Source: Euptelea pleiosperma (lineage: Eukaryota; Streptophyta; Magnoliopsida; Ranunculales; Eupteleaceae). From it: a DNA stretch of 64,000 nucleotides. Below, in pieces: positions 1-9,482 of this stretch. The position numbers were made by a program, and so were the translations under genes. The first letter of the stretch is position 1; the number at the start of each line of letters is the position of its first letter. The stretch covers positions 24,243,190-24,307,189 of the forward strand of contig CM068553.1 of NCBI GenBank assembly GCA_035048495.1, in the 5' to 3' direction. The notes under the pieces are model-generated. The model saw only the letters and a program-made list of their open reading frames with translations, made no database searches and was not told where the DNA came from.

Positions 1-1332
1 TTTCGCTCACGGTATTACACCGAAACATTTCAGATTTTGTTGATCTCAGTGAGGAGGATACTCTGGAAGAGAAGAAGTCGATTGATGGCACAGAAATTGA
101 AGAAGAATTTATTGATTAAATTATTTAAGGGTTTTAATGATTTAATAATGGGTTCTTAACATGTTTGGGTCATTGGGACCATTAATAGTTTGACTGGATT
201 ACTTTACTTCTATTTTTTTTTACACTTTGTATTTTTCGACATCTTATGCAAAAATATTCATAAAATATTCATACAATAATATTTTAATATAATTCCAATG
301 AGGTTAGGACCGCAACTCAATGTAATATTTTACTGAATTATTTCGTGATTTTAGGAGTTATATAAGTGGGTGCGGTTTGGCACAAATCTCAAAATTTCTA
401 TTCTGATTTTGCAGAATCAGCACCCTTATTCTGACTTTAAGCAGCTTTGGCACCTATTAGATGACCAAATCTGGTTAAAGGGAAAATACAAAAGTTGTAG
501 GTTTTTAAGTTACCTTTCCATCCATATATAGTGGGTCAACGGATTCGATAGGACGTATTCTGTAGACCCATTTTACTAAGAGGAGGTCAGAACTGCCCGA
601 CTGCAAAATATCTGATTTTTACAAACCTTTGTCTTAATTTTTCCATAAGTTGTAAAATAAGACCACATGATTTTTATTAAATGTAAATTTAGTTTATTTT
701 GAGTAGATAAAAACGCATATGTTATTTGCTTGATTTGGATTCCAATCAAAACTGTAAAAATTAATACAAGTGAAAAATCTTACTTTTTACCTACTTCGAC
801 GGTTACCATTAGGGTTGAATTGAGAGTGGAGAACTGACTCCCAAAATCTGTAAATGTCATTTTTAGCCAAAGTGCCTTTGTTAAAGTTGTATCTTATGAT
901 TTTTAGAATAAAACCCTACAGGAAAAATATATTTTGACATACTTTGAATTTTGACCAAAAGTTGACCGTTTTTCTTTGAACCGCGAAAACCAAGTTTCAA
1001 AACTATCTTAAATGGGCGTTTTTGCTTAAATGTTTTCACAAAAGATGTTTGATATAAATTCTAGATAATTATAGAGACCCTAATTAGAGATATTGACCAA
1101 AATTAAAAGTTTGATTTTGATTTTGGTTATTCCACCGTAATAGTTTATTAACGCTTCCGCATTATTTGACTATTGGAGTTAAACCGTTCTTTATCAATCA
1201 CGATGATAATTCTTGATATTTTCTTTATTTTTCTTGAACATTTTATTTTTTATCACACCCTGGATCTTGGGTAAACAGACTGATCCACAGGCATTCGGGT
1301 CGGATTTAGGTGCCCGGATTCGGGGCGTGACA
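1..1332. repeat. Gypsy-type LTR segment, left end outside window
   Basis: No coding region is recognisable. The segment ends at 1332 with GGGGCGTGACA, the terminal motif seen again at 19268 (same orientation) and as its inverse TGTCACGCCCC at 48275. These look like LTR ends of one plant Ty3/gypsy group. The first 110 bases (TTTCAGATTTTGTTGATCT and the following GA-rich stretch) resemble 55450-55560, so both may be copies of one LTR family. The start of the LTR is not in the window, and no primer site or TSD can be assigned. Orientation is uncertain because the LTR ends are inverted repeats of each other. Confidence 0.5.
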
Positions 1333-1342
1333 CTCATACTAC

Positions 1343-2690
1343 TAGTGTACTTGATAGCGTTCCTGGAGCTCAGAAGGAGCTCAAAGTCTATAGCAGAAGG
1401 GAGAAAGTCACAATTGATCCAATAACAGTGGCTCCCTCCTTGGATCCAGGTAATCATTCCTCTCTCTATACCTGTCATTCCCCTTTCTAATGATGATTCT
1501 GATGTTCTCATTGCGGTTAGAAAAGGAACCAGAAGTTGTACACAGCATCCATTGAGCAACTTTGTTTCATACGATGCCTTGTCCGCTTCGTACAGAGCCT
1601 TTGTCACATCAGTTTCAATTATTCCCATTCCCTCTTCCATGACAGAAGGCTTAGCACATCCTAGATGGAAAGCCGTTATGGTAGAAGAAATGAAGGCCTT
1701 CGATAAGAACAACACATGGGAGCTCGTTCACTTGCCAAAAGGCAAGAAGCCTGTTGGATGCAGATGGGTGTTCACAGTGAAGTACAAGGCCGATGGATCA
1801 GTGGAGAAGTACAAGATTAGACTGGTAGCCAAAGGGTATACTCAGACTTATGGGATTGACTATGTGGAGACCTTTGCATTTGTAGCAAAGATGAACTCCA
1901 TCAGGGTGTTGTTGTCCCTGGCAGCAAACCACGCATGGCCTTTGCATCAGCTGGATGTAAAGAATGTTTTCTTCATGGTGATCTACTTGAAGAAGTATGC
2001 ATGGTTCCCCCTCCTGGATAAACCCCACCAAGGCATAGCAGCAGAGTGTATCGACTAAGGAAAGCCCTTTATGGACTCAAGCAATCTTCGAGAGCATGGT
2101 TTGAGAGATTTACCTTAGCAGTAAAGAAGTTGGGCTACACTCAAAGTCGAGCTGATCATACACTCTTCGTGAAGCACGTAGGAAAGAGTATCACTGCTCT
2201 CTATGTCAATGACATCATTCCAACAGGGAATGATGCCGAAGAGGCAACAAAGCTGAAGAATCACCTAGCAGGGGAATTTGAGACGAAAAATCTGGGGTCC
2301 CTAAAGTACTTTCTTGGCATAGAGGTTGCAAGATCCAGCCAAGGGATCTTTATCTCACAAAGGAAGTATATTCTTGACTTTATTGAAGGACTCTGGAAAG
2401 CTGGGAGCCAAACCAGTGGATACCCCCATAAAGCAAAATCACCAGTTGGCTGACTCAAGCAGCGAGCTTCTACAAGATGTGGGGGGTTTTTAGGGACTAG
2501 TTGGGAGATTGATCCATCTCTCCTTGACTCGACCAGATATTGCCTATGCAGTCAGTGTTATCAGCCTATACATGCATTCTCCTAAGGAGATATATTTAAA
2601 GGCAACACACAGGATTCTGAGATACCTCAAGTCTGCCCCTGGCAGAGGTACACTGATGCAGATTCGGCTGGCACCTCCTGACCCACTCTT
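1343..2690 (+). pseudogene. Copia integrase tail/RT fragment (old copy)
   Basis: Degenerate Ty1/copia pol. Reading through several frames, it holds the integrase-RT linker, then RT with SNFVSYDALSASYRAFVTS, WELVHLPKGKKPVGCRWVF, KARLVAKGYTQ-like and ALYGLKQSSRAWFERF blocks, then SLTRPDIAYAVSVIS. The catalytic YVDD is YVND at 2202-2213, so the RT would be dead. Frameshifts occur near 2040 and 2450. After the RNase H start (about 2650, reading TDADSAG) the sequence switches abruptly to gag. It begins directly after the gypsy LTR end at 1332. It is clearly related to, but older than, the complete copy at 2935-8411. Confidence 0.85.
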
Positions 2691-2934
2691 GCTTCTGCAT
2701 CTGCTTCTCAGCCACAGTAGCTTCAATGGAGTCAACCCCCTCAGTTCTCTGCCCCTTCAATTAGCCGACCTTCCTCCTCCAAGGAGAGGCCCAAGTGTGA
2801 CTTTTGTTGTCCCCTTGGACGTGTGCGAGCGACTTGCTGGAAGCTGCATGGTCGCTCCCAGTCTTCTACTCCTCGCTCCAGTCAGTCAGGATCTTCTGGT
2901 GCCCATTTTCCCACTATGAATACGTCGACATCCT
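2691..2934 (+). pseudogene. Copia gag zinc-knuckle fragment, interrupted by younger Copia
   Basis: One frame reads a serine-rich stretch, then KCDFCCPLGRVRATCWKLHG, a CCHC zinc knuckle whose histidine is replaced by arginine, then another Ser-rich stretch. Gag following RT in the same orientation is the wrong order for one Copia. It implies a deletion joining two tandem or recombined copies. The gag sequence stops at ATCCT (2930-2934) and continues after 8412, so the complete Copia landed inside it. Confidence 0.75.
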
Positions 2935-3109
2935 TGTTGTCAGTATGAGGGAGAATATAATATAAGATATATGGTGGGTGGAGATATTAATATGGGTGTA
3001 ATTGTTTTGACCTAGTAATATAAATAATATTGTGGGACGTTGGTAGATTTTACTCTCCAACGCTTTCCCTTCTTCTTTTCGTCTCTTCCCGAAACCCTAA
3101 AATTCTACT
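2935..3109 (+). repeat. 5' LTR of complete Copia (175 bp)
   Basis: Starts TGTTGTCAGTATGAGGG and ends AAATTCTACT. Matches 8225-8411 almost throughout. The preceding five bases are the TSD ATCCT. Confidence 0.95.
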
Positions 3110-3121
3110 TGGTATCAGAGC
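3110..3121 (+). other. Primer binding site, initiator tRNA-Met type
   Basis: TGGTATCAGAGC abuts the 5' LTR. It is the usual minus-strand priming site of plant Copia elements, complementary to the 3' end of initiator tRNA-Met. Confidence 0.95.
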
Positions 3122-3130
3122 ATAGCGAAT

Positions 3131-3204
3131 CGAATCCGCACAAAAACTTTAGGTGTGAATCTCCTCTCGAATCCGCACAAAAACTTTAGGTGTGAATCTC
3201 CTCA
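3131..3204 (+). repeat. 37-bp tandem duplication in Copia leader
   Basis: Two identical copies of a 37-bp unit beginning CGAATCCGCACAAAAACTTT start at 3131 and 3168, just after the primer site. The rest of the leader to 3861 is non-coding and has a C-homopolymer near 3492-3508. Confidence 0.9.
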
Positions 3205-3861
3205 TGCCTCAGACCTTCAGGGGGTGATCAACATTGCTGACGTCATCGCTGACGTCATGGAACCTTACGGCTGACATCATCAGCTGTACGGACAGGGTGC
3301 TCAAGATCTCAAAAACCTTCACCTTCCAGTAGATGACATTTTTCTAGGAATTTTGGTGATTTTTTTTTACCTTTTTTGAGCATGTTATGGCCGATATTCA
3401 AAAATATTGAAAAACAGGCTCACTTCAGTTCGTGGTGATTTGCGACCTCTTTCGAAGCTTCTTGGCTTCGATTGCTGCTTTGTTTTGGTCCCTCCCCCCC
3501 CCCCCCCCCATTATTACCTACAGGCCTATGCCATTTTTTTTAAGTTTGGTGGAGTATTGAGGTTGGGGGATCGATTTCTCCCCCCTGTTATTACCGCCGG
3601 CGACTTTTTTGCCGTTATTGGGCATCACGAACACCCACAATCCCTGTTGTTTGGCTCCCCTATCCTTCAATCCTTTCTTGGATGCTTTGTTGGAACTTTG
3701 GGATGATCCCATCACTCCGTGATCTCTTAATTAGCGTGGCTTCAGTTGTTTGACTCGTTTCGATCTCCGTCGTGCCTCCGGTTTGTCTCAGATCGTGGTA
3801 GTTGTTTATTGGGTGGTCTTTCTCTATTATTTGCTTGTTATTTGTTGTTTGTGACGCAACT

Positions 3862-5263
3862 ATGCCGACGTCAGATGAATCCAGAGCCTCAGATGTGGTC
3901 TCCAGGCCTACCAGCCCTGCAGTTTCAGCACCTACTCCATATGAAAACCCTGTGTTGCAGATCACCACTATCAAGCTTGCTGGAAAAAATTATTTGGAAT
4001 GGTCTAGGGCTGCCAAGATGTTTATTGGTGGCCGTGGGAAACGACGATATCTTACTGGCCGTCTAGTGGCCCCTAAAGAGAATGACCCCGAGTTTGAGAA
4101 ATGGGAATCGGGCAATTTGACTGTTATGTCATGGCTTCTTAACTCTATGGAGCCCCACATCAGTTGAGGATTCCTATTTCATACTACTGCAAAGGAGATC
4201 TGGGACTCTGCATCTCAGACCTATTCCCAGCAAAAGAATGTTGCTCATGTGTATCAGTTGCGCCAGAGCATTGCCACTCTTCGTCAAGGGGACTTGCCTT
4301 TGGCCGAGTATTTTGCTAAGCTTCGTAGCACGTGGGAGGAACTTGATTACTATCAAGTCTTTATCCCTGCCTGTACCACGGATGGTAAGGCATATCGCAC
4401 GTTGGTGGATCAGAACAGGATATATGAGTTCCTTGCTAGCTTGAATGCTGATTTCGAGTTAGCCCATGTCCAGTTGCTCAGTAAAGATGATTTACCCTCG
4501 CTTAACCAAGTATACGCCTATATTCAAAGTGAAGAAAGTCGCAAAGATGTCATGTCTCCTCTTCCCAAACATGAAAAGTCTGCCCTGGCTGTAGTCTCAT
4601 CATCACAGAACCCACCACAACATTGCCCTAAAGGTCCTCCACTTACTTGTGCTCATTGTGGCAAGAAAGGCCACAGTCAAGATAAATGCTGGAGTCTTCA
4701 TATGTGTGAGGGGTGTGGCAAGAAGGGCCATAGTAAAGAAAAATGTTGGAATATTGTTGGACGACCCCCGCAGTCGTCTCTGCCGTCGTCATGCGCACCT
4801 CCCACTGCCCACAGCGTTGCTATGGATACTCCTACAGATCCATCCCCTTCCTCGGACACATCACCAGTTACAATTTCTCGAGAGGAGCTCAAGAATATAC
4901 GGCGCTTTATGGCCCACTTGGATGGACCTTCGGCCAATTCAACATTTACCCAGTCAGGTACCATCAGTTCTGCCCATCATGTTTCTGCCTCTACTTCTTC
5001 CTCACCCTGGATTATTGATTTGGGGGCTTCAGAGCATATGACGGGTATGTCTACCTTATTTTCTTCCTATTCTGTGGGTTCTGGGGTTGATAAAGTCCGC
5101 ATCGCAGATGGCACCCTTTCCTTTGTCTCTGGGAAAGGTTGTGTCACAGCCACATCCGAGATTTCTTTATCCTCTGTCCTTCATGTTCCCAAGTTTGATA
5201 CTAACCTGCTTTCTGTTAGCTCTCTCACAAAAACTCTGAATTGTTGTCACTTTCTTTCCTTCT
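3862..5263 (+). pseudogene. Copia gag and aspartic protease
   Basis: The ATG at 3862 opens MPTSDESRASDVVSRP, followed by the Copia gag N-terminal block KLAGKNYLEWSRAAKMFI. One in-frame TGA at 4165 interrupts an otherwise continuous frame to about 5263. Downstream are two zinc knuckles, CAHCGKKGHSQDKC and CEGCGKKGHSKEKC, then protease IIDLGASEHMT. The catalytic DSG is DLG here, which should inactivate the protease. A 2-base deletion near 5265 (compare the older copy at about 8860) shifts the frame before the GAG-pre-integrase domain. Gag packages RNA and the protease matures the polyprotein in the cytoplasmic particle. Confidence 0.9.
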
Positions 5264-6447
5264 CATTGTGTGTTTCAGGACTTGGTCACGAGGATGACGA
5301 TTGGCACTGGACGTGAAGTGAATGGTCTCTATCTCCTGAATGCGTCTCCCACAGTTCCAGTAACGTTGCAATCTCGTAGTCATAATAATAGTTTCAACAA
5401 AGAGCAGCTACTGTCTTGGCATGCTCGTCTTGGTCATGTGTCTTTTCCATATTTACGTCTCTTATTTCCTACATTGTTTCAATCTGTATCGCTGTCTGAA
5501 CTTCATTGTGAAGTGTGTGCTCTGTCCAAGCACACTCGTTCTATTTTCCCACCACGGGGTAATAAAAGTAATGCTATTTTTTATTTGATTCATTCTGATG
5601 TTTGGGGCCCGTCCCCAGTTACTTCCATTTTTGGTTATCGCTACTTTGTCTCATTTATGGATGATTTCTCTAGGTGCACATGGATATTTATTATGAAATC
5701 TAAAGATGAAGTGTTTTCTATCTTCAAGAACTTCCACAAACTAATCCTTACCCAGTTTGGAAAATGTATAAAAGTTCTACGATCTGATCAAGGGGAGAGT
5801 ACATGTATGGGGGGTTGAAGTTGTACTTGGCAGAGCATGGTATTGAGCATCAAAATTCATGTGTGTTCACCCCACAACAAAATGGGGTGGCCGAAAGAAA
5901 AAATCGACATCTACTGGAAGTGGTTCGTTCTCTCCTTTTGTGGTACAATGTTCCCAAAACTTATTGGTCTGATGCCGTGCTTCTTGCCGCCTTCCTCATC
6001 AACCGTATGCCATCTCGGTCTCTTCAGTTCCACAATCCTTTTCAATTCTTTCGTCCCTCTAGTCCTCCATTTGTGGTTCCTCCGAAAATCTTTGGTTGTG
6101 TTTGTTACGACCATATCTTTGGCCCTCATCAGACAAAGTTGGACCCTAAAGCACTTAAATGTGTGTTCCTAGGGTACTCCTCAAGCTCGAAGGGGTATAA
6201 ATGCTATCATCCTCCCACACGGAGGAGGTTTGTTACTATGGATGTCACTTTTCTGGAATCGGCTCCTTTTTTTTCCGCTGCTAGCCCTGCCAATCCTCAG
6301 GGGGAGAATAGTTGGTGTGAGGAACGACATGTGACCCCTGCTTTGCCCGTGACATTAGATAATCCAGTTATTGACACTATTATGCATGACAGAGACACTA
6401 GCAAGCAGGGGGAGCTGCAAGTCTATACTCGTCATAGACTAAGGTAG
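5264..6447 (+). pseudogene. Copia GAG-pre-integrase and integrase
   Basis: Reads FQDLVTRMTIGTGREVNGLY then LLSWHARLGHVSFPYL and CEVCALSKHTRS (zinc-binding HHCC region). The catalytic core shows D in HSDVWGP, D in LRSDQG and E in PQQNGVAERKNR. A single-base frameshift at about 5803-5816 and a stop at 6445 break it. The integrase C-terminal motif GCVCYDHIFGPHQTKLDPKA is present. The enzyme would insert the cDNA into nuclear DNA. Confidence 0.9.
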
Positions 6448-6464
6448 ACAAAGACCATTACTGA

Positions 6465-8217
6465 ATGTCAAGGTCAAGACTCCTCCTCACTGGATCCAGT
6501 AATTCCTCATTTGGTTCCCCTTTGGTTTCCCCTTCTTTATGTGATAGTAGTTCTGATCCTCCTATTGCTCTTCGGAAAGGGAAGAGATCATGTACTCAAC
6601 ACCCTATTGCTAATTTTGTTTCCAATGATAACTTGTCACCATCCTACAAATCTTTTGTTACCTCCCTGTCCTCTGTTACTCTTCCTTCTTCTGTCACAGA
6701 GGCTCTAGCACAACCCAGATGGAAGGAGGCGATGGTTGAGGAAATGAACGCACTGGAAAAAAATCAGACATGGGAACTGGTTCGGTTTCCAGAGGGCAAG
6801 AAGCCGGTTGGATGTAAGTGGGTTTATACAGCGAAATGCAAACCGGATGGATCTGTGGATAGATACAAGGCACGGTTGGTGGCTAAGGGCTATTCTCAGA
6901 CACATGGTATTGACTACAAGGAGACATTCGCTCATGTGGCCAAACTAAACTCTATTCGGGTTATTCTCTCACTCGCACCAAGTCAGTCCTGGCCACTACT
7001 ACAGCTCGATGTTAAGAATGCATTCCTCCATGGTGACTTGAAGGAAGAAGTTTACATACTCCCCCCTCCGGGGTTCCGGGTGTCTGATGACATGCAGAGA
7101 GTGTGTAAGTTGAAGAAAACTCTGTATGGTTTGAAACAGTCACCAAGAGCATGGTTTGAAAGATTCAGCGGAGCAATTAAACAATTGGGATACAACCAGG
7201 GTCAGACAGACCACACTCTTTATCAGACGAGTAGGGGGGACTACGACTATCCTAATTGTGTATGTAGACGACATTATTGTCACAGGGAACTGTGCAACAG
7301 AAATTTCCAGACTTAAGAGCTTCTTGGCAGCTGAATTTGAAATTAAGGATCTAGGCACCTTAAAGTACTTCTTGGGCATTGAGGTTGCAAGATCGAATGA
7401 TGGAATATACATATGCCAGAGGAAATATATATTGGATTTACTTCAGCATACAGGCATGTTGGGGGCACGACCTGTTGATACCCCGATTGAAGCAAACCAT
7501 CGGCTAGATAGTCAATCAGGAGAACTCCTTGAGGATGTGGGTAGCTTTCAGAGACTCGTGGGACGCCTCATCTACCTAGCTCACACACGACCGGATATTG
7601 CATATGTCGTGAGTGTGGTGAGCCAGTACATGCACGCGCCTCGCACACCGCACTTGGAAGCTACTAACCGTATCTTGAGATACTTGAAGTCATCCCCAGG
7701 GAAGGGATTGTTATTTCGTCGTCATGGGCATACGAGGGTTGAAGGCTTTACTGATGCAGATTGGGCTGGTGCCCAAGATGATAGACGATCTACTTCAGGC
7801 TATTGCACATTTGTGGGAGACAATCTAGTAACCTGGAGGAGCAAGAAGCAGCATGTGGTAGCTCGATCAAGTGCGGAAGCCGAATTCCGATCTATGGCCC
7901 ATGGTCTGTGTGAGCTACTATGGCTCAAAATTTTACTCAGGGAGTTGGGTTTCCCGATTGAAGGATCTATGTCGTTATATTGTGACAACAAGGCAGCCAT
8001 AAGCATTGCACATAATCCCGTGCAACATGATAGAACAAAGCACATCGAAGTGGATAGACATTTCATTCGCGAGAAAGTTACTTCGGGAGTAATCTGTATA
8101 CCATTCGTGCCTACGTCAGAACAAGTGGCTAATGTTCTCACCAAAGGTGTTGCGGTTGCTCCATTTCGGGCATGTTTGGACAAGTTAGGCATGATCGATA
8201 TTCATGCACCAACTTGA
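6465..8217 (+). pseudogene. Copia reverse transcriptase and RNase H
   Basis: RT begins near 6600 with NFVSNDNLSPSYKSFVTS, then WELVRFPEGKKPVGCKWVYT, YKARLVAKGYSQTHGIDY and LDVKNAFLHGDL. A frameshift near 7240 moves the frame just before YVDD at 7261-7272. RNase H shows TDADWAG, SSAEAEF, CDNKAA and DRHFIRE, so all four acidic residues are present. The ORF stops at 8215-8217, overlapping the polypurine tract. RT copies genomic RNA and RNase H removes it. Only the frameshift makes this part non-functional. Confidence 0.93.
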
Positions 8218-8224
8218 GGGGGAG
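8214..8224 (+). other. Polypurine tract of complete Copia
   Basis: TTGAGGGGGAG directly precedes the TG of the 3' LTR. It is the typical Copia plus-strand primer and overlaps the end of the RNase H frame. Confidence 0.93.
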
Positions 8225-8411
8225 TGTTGTCAGTATGAGGGAGAATATAATATAAGATATATGGTGGGTGGAGATATTAATGCGGGTGTAATTGTTTTGA
8301 CCTAGTATTATAAATAATATTGTGGGAAGTTGGTAGATTTTACTCTCCAACGCTTTCCCTTCTTCTTTTCCTCTCTTCTTCTCCTCTCTTCCAAAACCCT
8401 AAAATTCTACT
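8225..8411 (+). repeat. 3' LTR of complete Copia (187 bp)
   Basis: Same start and end as the 5' LTR. It carries extra CT-rich bases near 8370-8385. It is followed by TSD ATCCT at 8412-8416. Confidence 0.95.
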
Positions 8412-9105
8412 ATCCTCTCCAGCCCAGTCTCTCCCGAGTTCTTCACAGGCGTCTACGGGTCCTTAGGTTACTTCCGAGCTTGTAGGGCTTCGTCGGTTGC
8501 TCTCACAGCCGGATGGTCCTTCTGCCACATCCTCATTTGCTTAATCAGGTATCATCAGATCTGCCCATCATGTGTCCATTCCCCCTACCAGTCCTACATG
8601 GATCATTGATTTGGGCTTCGGAGCACATGATGGGTATATCCTTCTTATTTTCGAGTTATTCCATTTGTTCTGTCCGCGATAAGGTTGGAACTGTAGATAG
8701 GAACATTATCTTGTCTCTGGAAAGGGGTTGTTCTCCCCTCTCCTAATCTTCCTCTTGCAACTATTTTACATGTCCCAAATTTCACATCTAACCTATTATC
8801 TGTTGGAGCTCTTACTAAATCTTTGAACTGTAGTGTGACTTTCTTTCCTTCATACTGTGTCTTTTAGGACCTTGAGACGAGGAGGACGATTGGCACTGGA
8901 CATGAAGCTGACGGCATGTATCTTCTTGATGGACGGCCTTGTGATCTCACAGCACTACAGTCATCTCCTAGTAGTAGTAGTAGGATAGATTATGTTTTAT
9001 ATTGGCATGCCCGTCTGGGGCATATGTCTTTTCAGTACCTCAAACTATTATTACCAATTCAACTATATCTCTATGATGTCATGACATCATCTCGGCATCC
9101 GAAGG
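8412..9105 (+). pseudogene. Older Copia gag end, protease, pre-integrase remnant
   Basis: Continuation of the gag cut at 2934. It reads a linker like the complete copy's (QPDGPSATSSFA, then SAHHVS), a protease block TWIIDLG..EHMMGISFLFSSYS with a frameshift, and a pre-integrase block with LYWHARLGHMSFQYLKLLLP near 9000. Similarity fades at about 9105. It has more stops than the inserted copy, consistent with being its older target. Confidence 0.8.
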
Positions 9106-9431
9106 AAGCTGAATGACAGCCCTCCTTCCTCTTATTTCTACAGTTCATTGTTTGTTTTAAGGAGCATACTTGCTCTGAATCTGTGTCGTAAAATGATATC
9201 CAGCTCCGTTTCTGTTTTATCTTACGTGTCATGATGAAAACAACTTTTTGCTTCGATAATAATTTTTGGGGCACTGCATGATGTGTTGGGATACAAGCCA
9301 AAAGAAAATAAGGTAGTAACAAACAGCATCTCGCACATTTTATCTCTTACCCATATATACAAACAAAATATTGTAACTCTGCCATTACATTATTTTTACT
9401 ACTTGGATGTTGTAGTGAATAGGAGGCAAAC
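9106..9431. other. Intron-like sequence, no gene seen
   Basis: Lies between the Copia nest and the last visible helicase exon. The next helicase exon would be expected here or further left, but none with consistent splice sites and phase was found. Confidence 0.4.
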
Positions 9432-9482
9432 CTGAGGTAACATGTTCACCACTGAGGTTATGACAGCTGAAATTGATTGCTC
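9432..9482 (-). CDS. SRS2-like: SRS2-like helicase exon 16 (last visible)
   Basis: 51 nt encoding [17 protein letters not shown]. Acceptor CTTACAG, donor GTTTGC. It ends in phase 0, so at least one more exon is expected downstream (towards base 1). Confidence 0.85.

Larger units (their letters stand above)
2935..8411 (+). mobile_element. Complete Ty1/copia retrotransposon with TSD ATCCT
   Basis: A 5477-bp element with LTRs at 2935-3109 and 8225-8411, primer site TGGTATCAGAGC directly after the 5' LTR, gag-PR-IN-RT-RNase H order and polypurine tract TTGAGGGGGAG before the 3' LTR. Target duplication ATCCT is present at 2930-2934 and 8412-8416. The LTRs start TG and end CT instead of CA. They differ at a handful of positions plus a 12-bp CT-rich expansion in the 3' LTR, so insertion is fairly recent. 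It lies inside gag of an older Copia. The polyprotein is broken by one stop and several frameshifts, so this copy is not autonomous as it stands. Confidence 0.95.

Noticed and set aside
9190..9270. Candidate helicase exon 17 reading QKLLSKQKVVFIM on the minus strand
   Set aside because: Slight resemblance to the expected next exon, but the acceptor (ATGCAG) gives the wrong phase after exon 16 and the frame stops at once in the correct phase.
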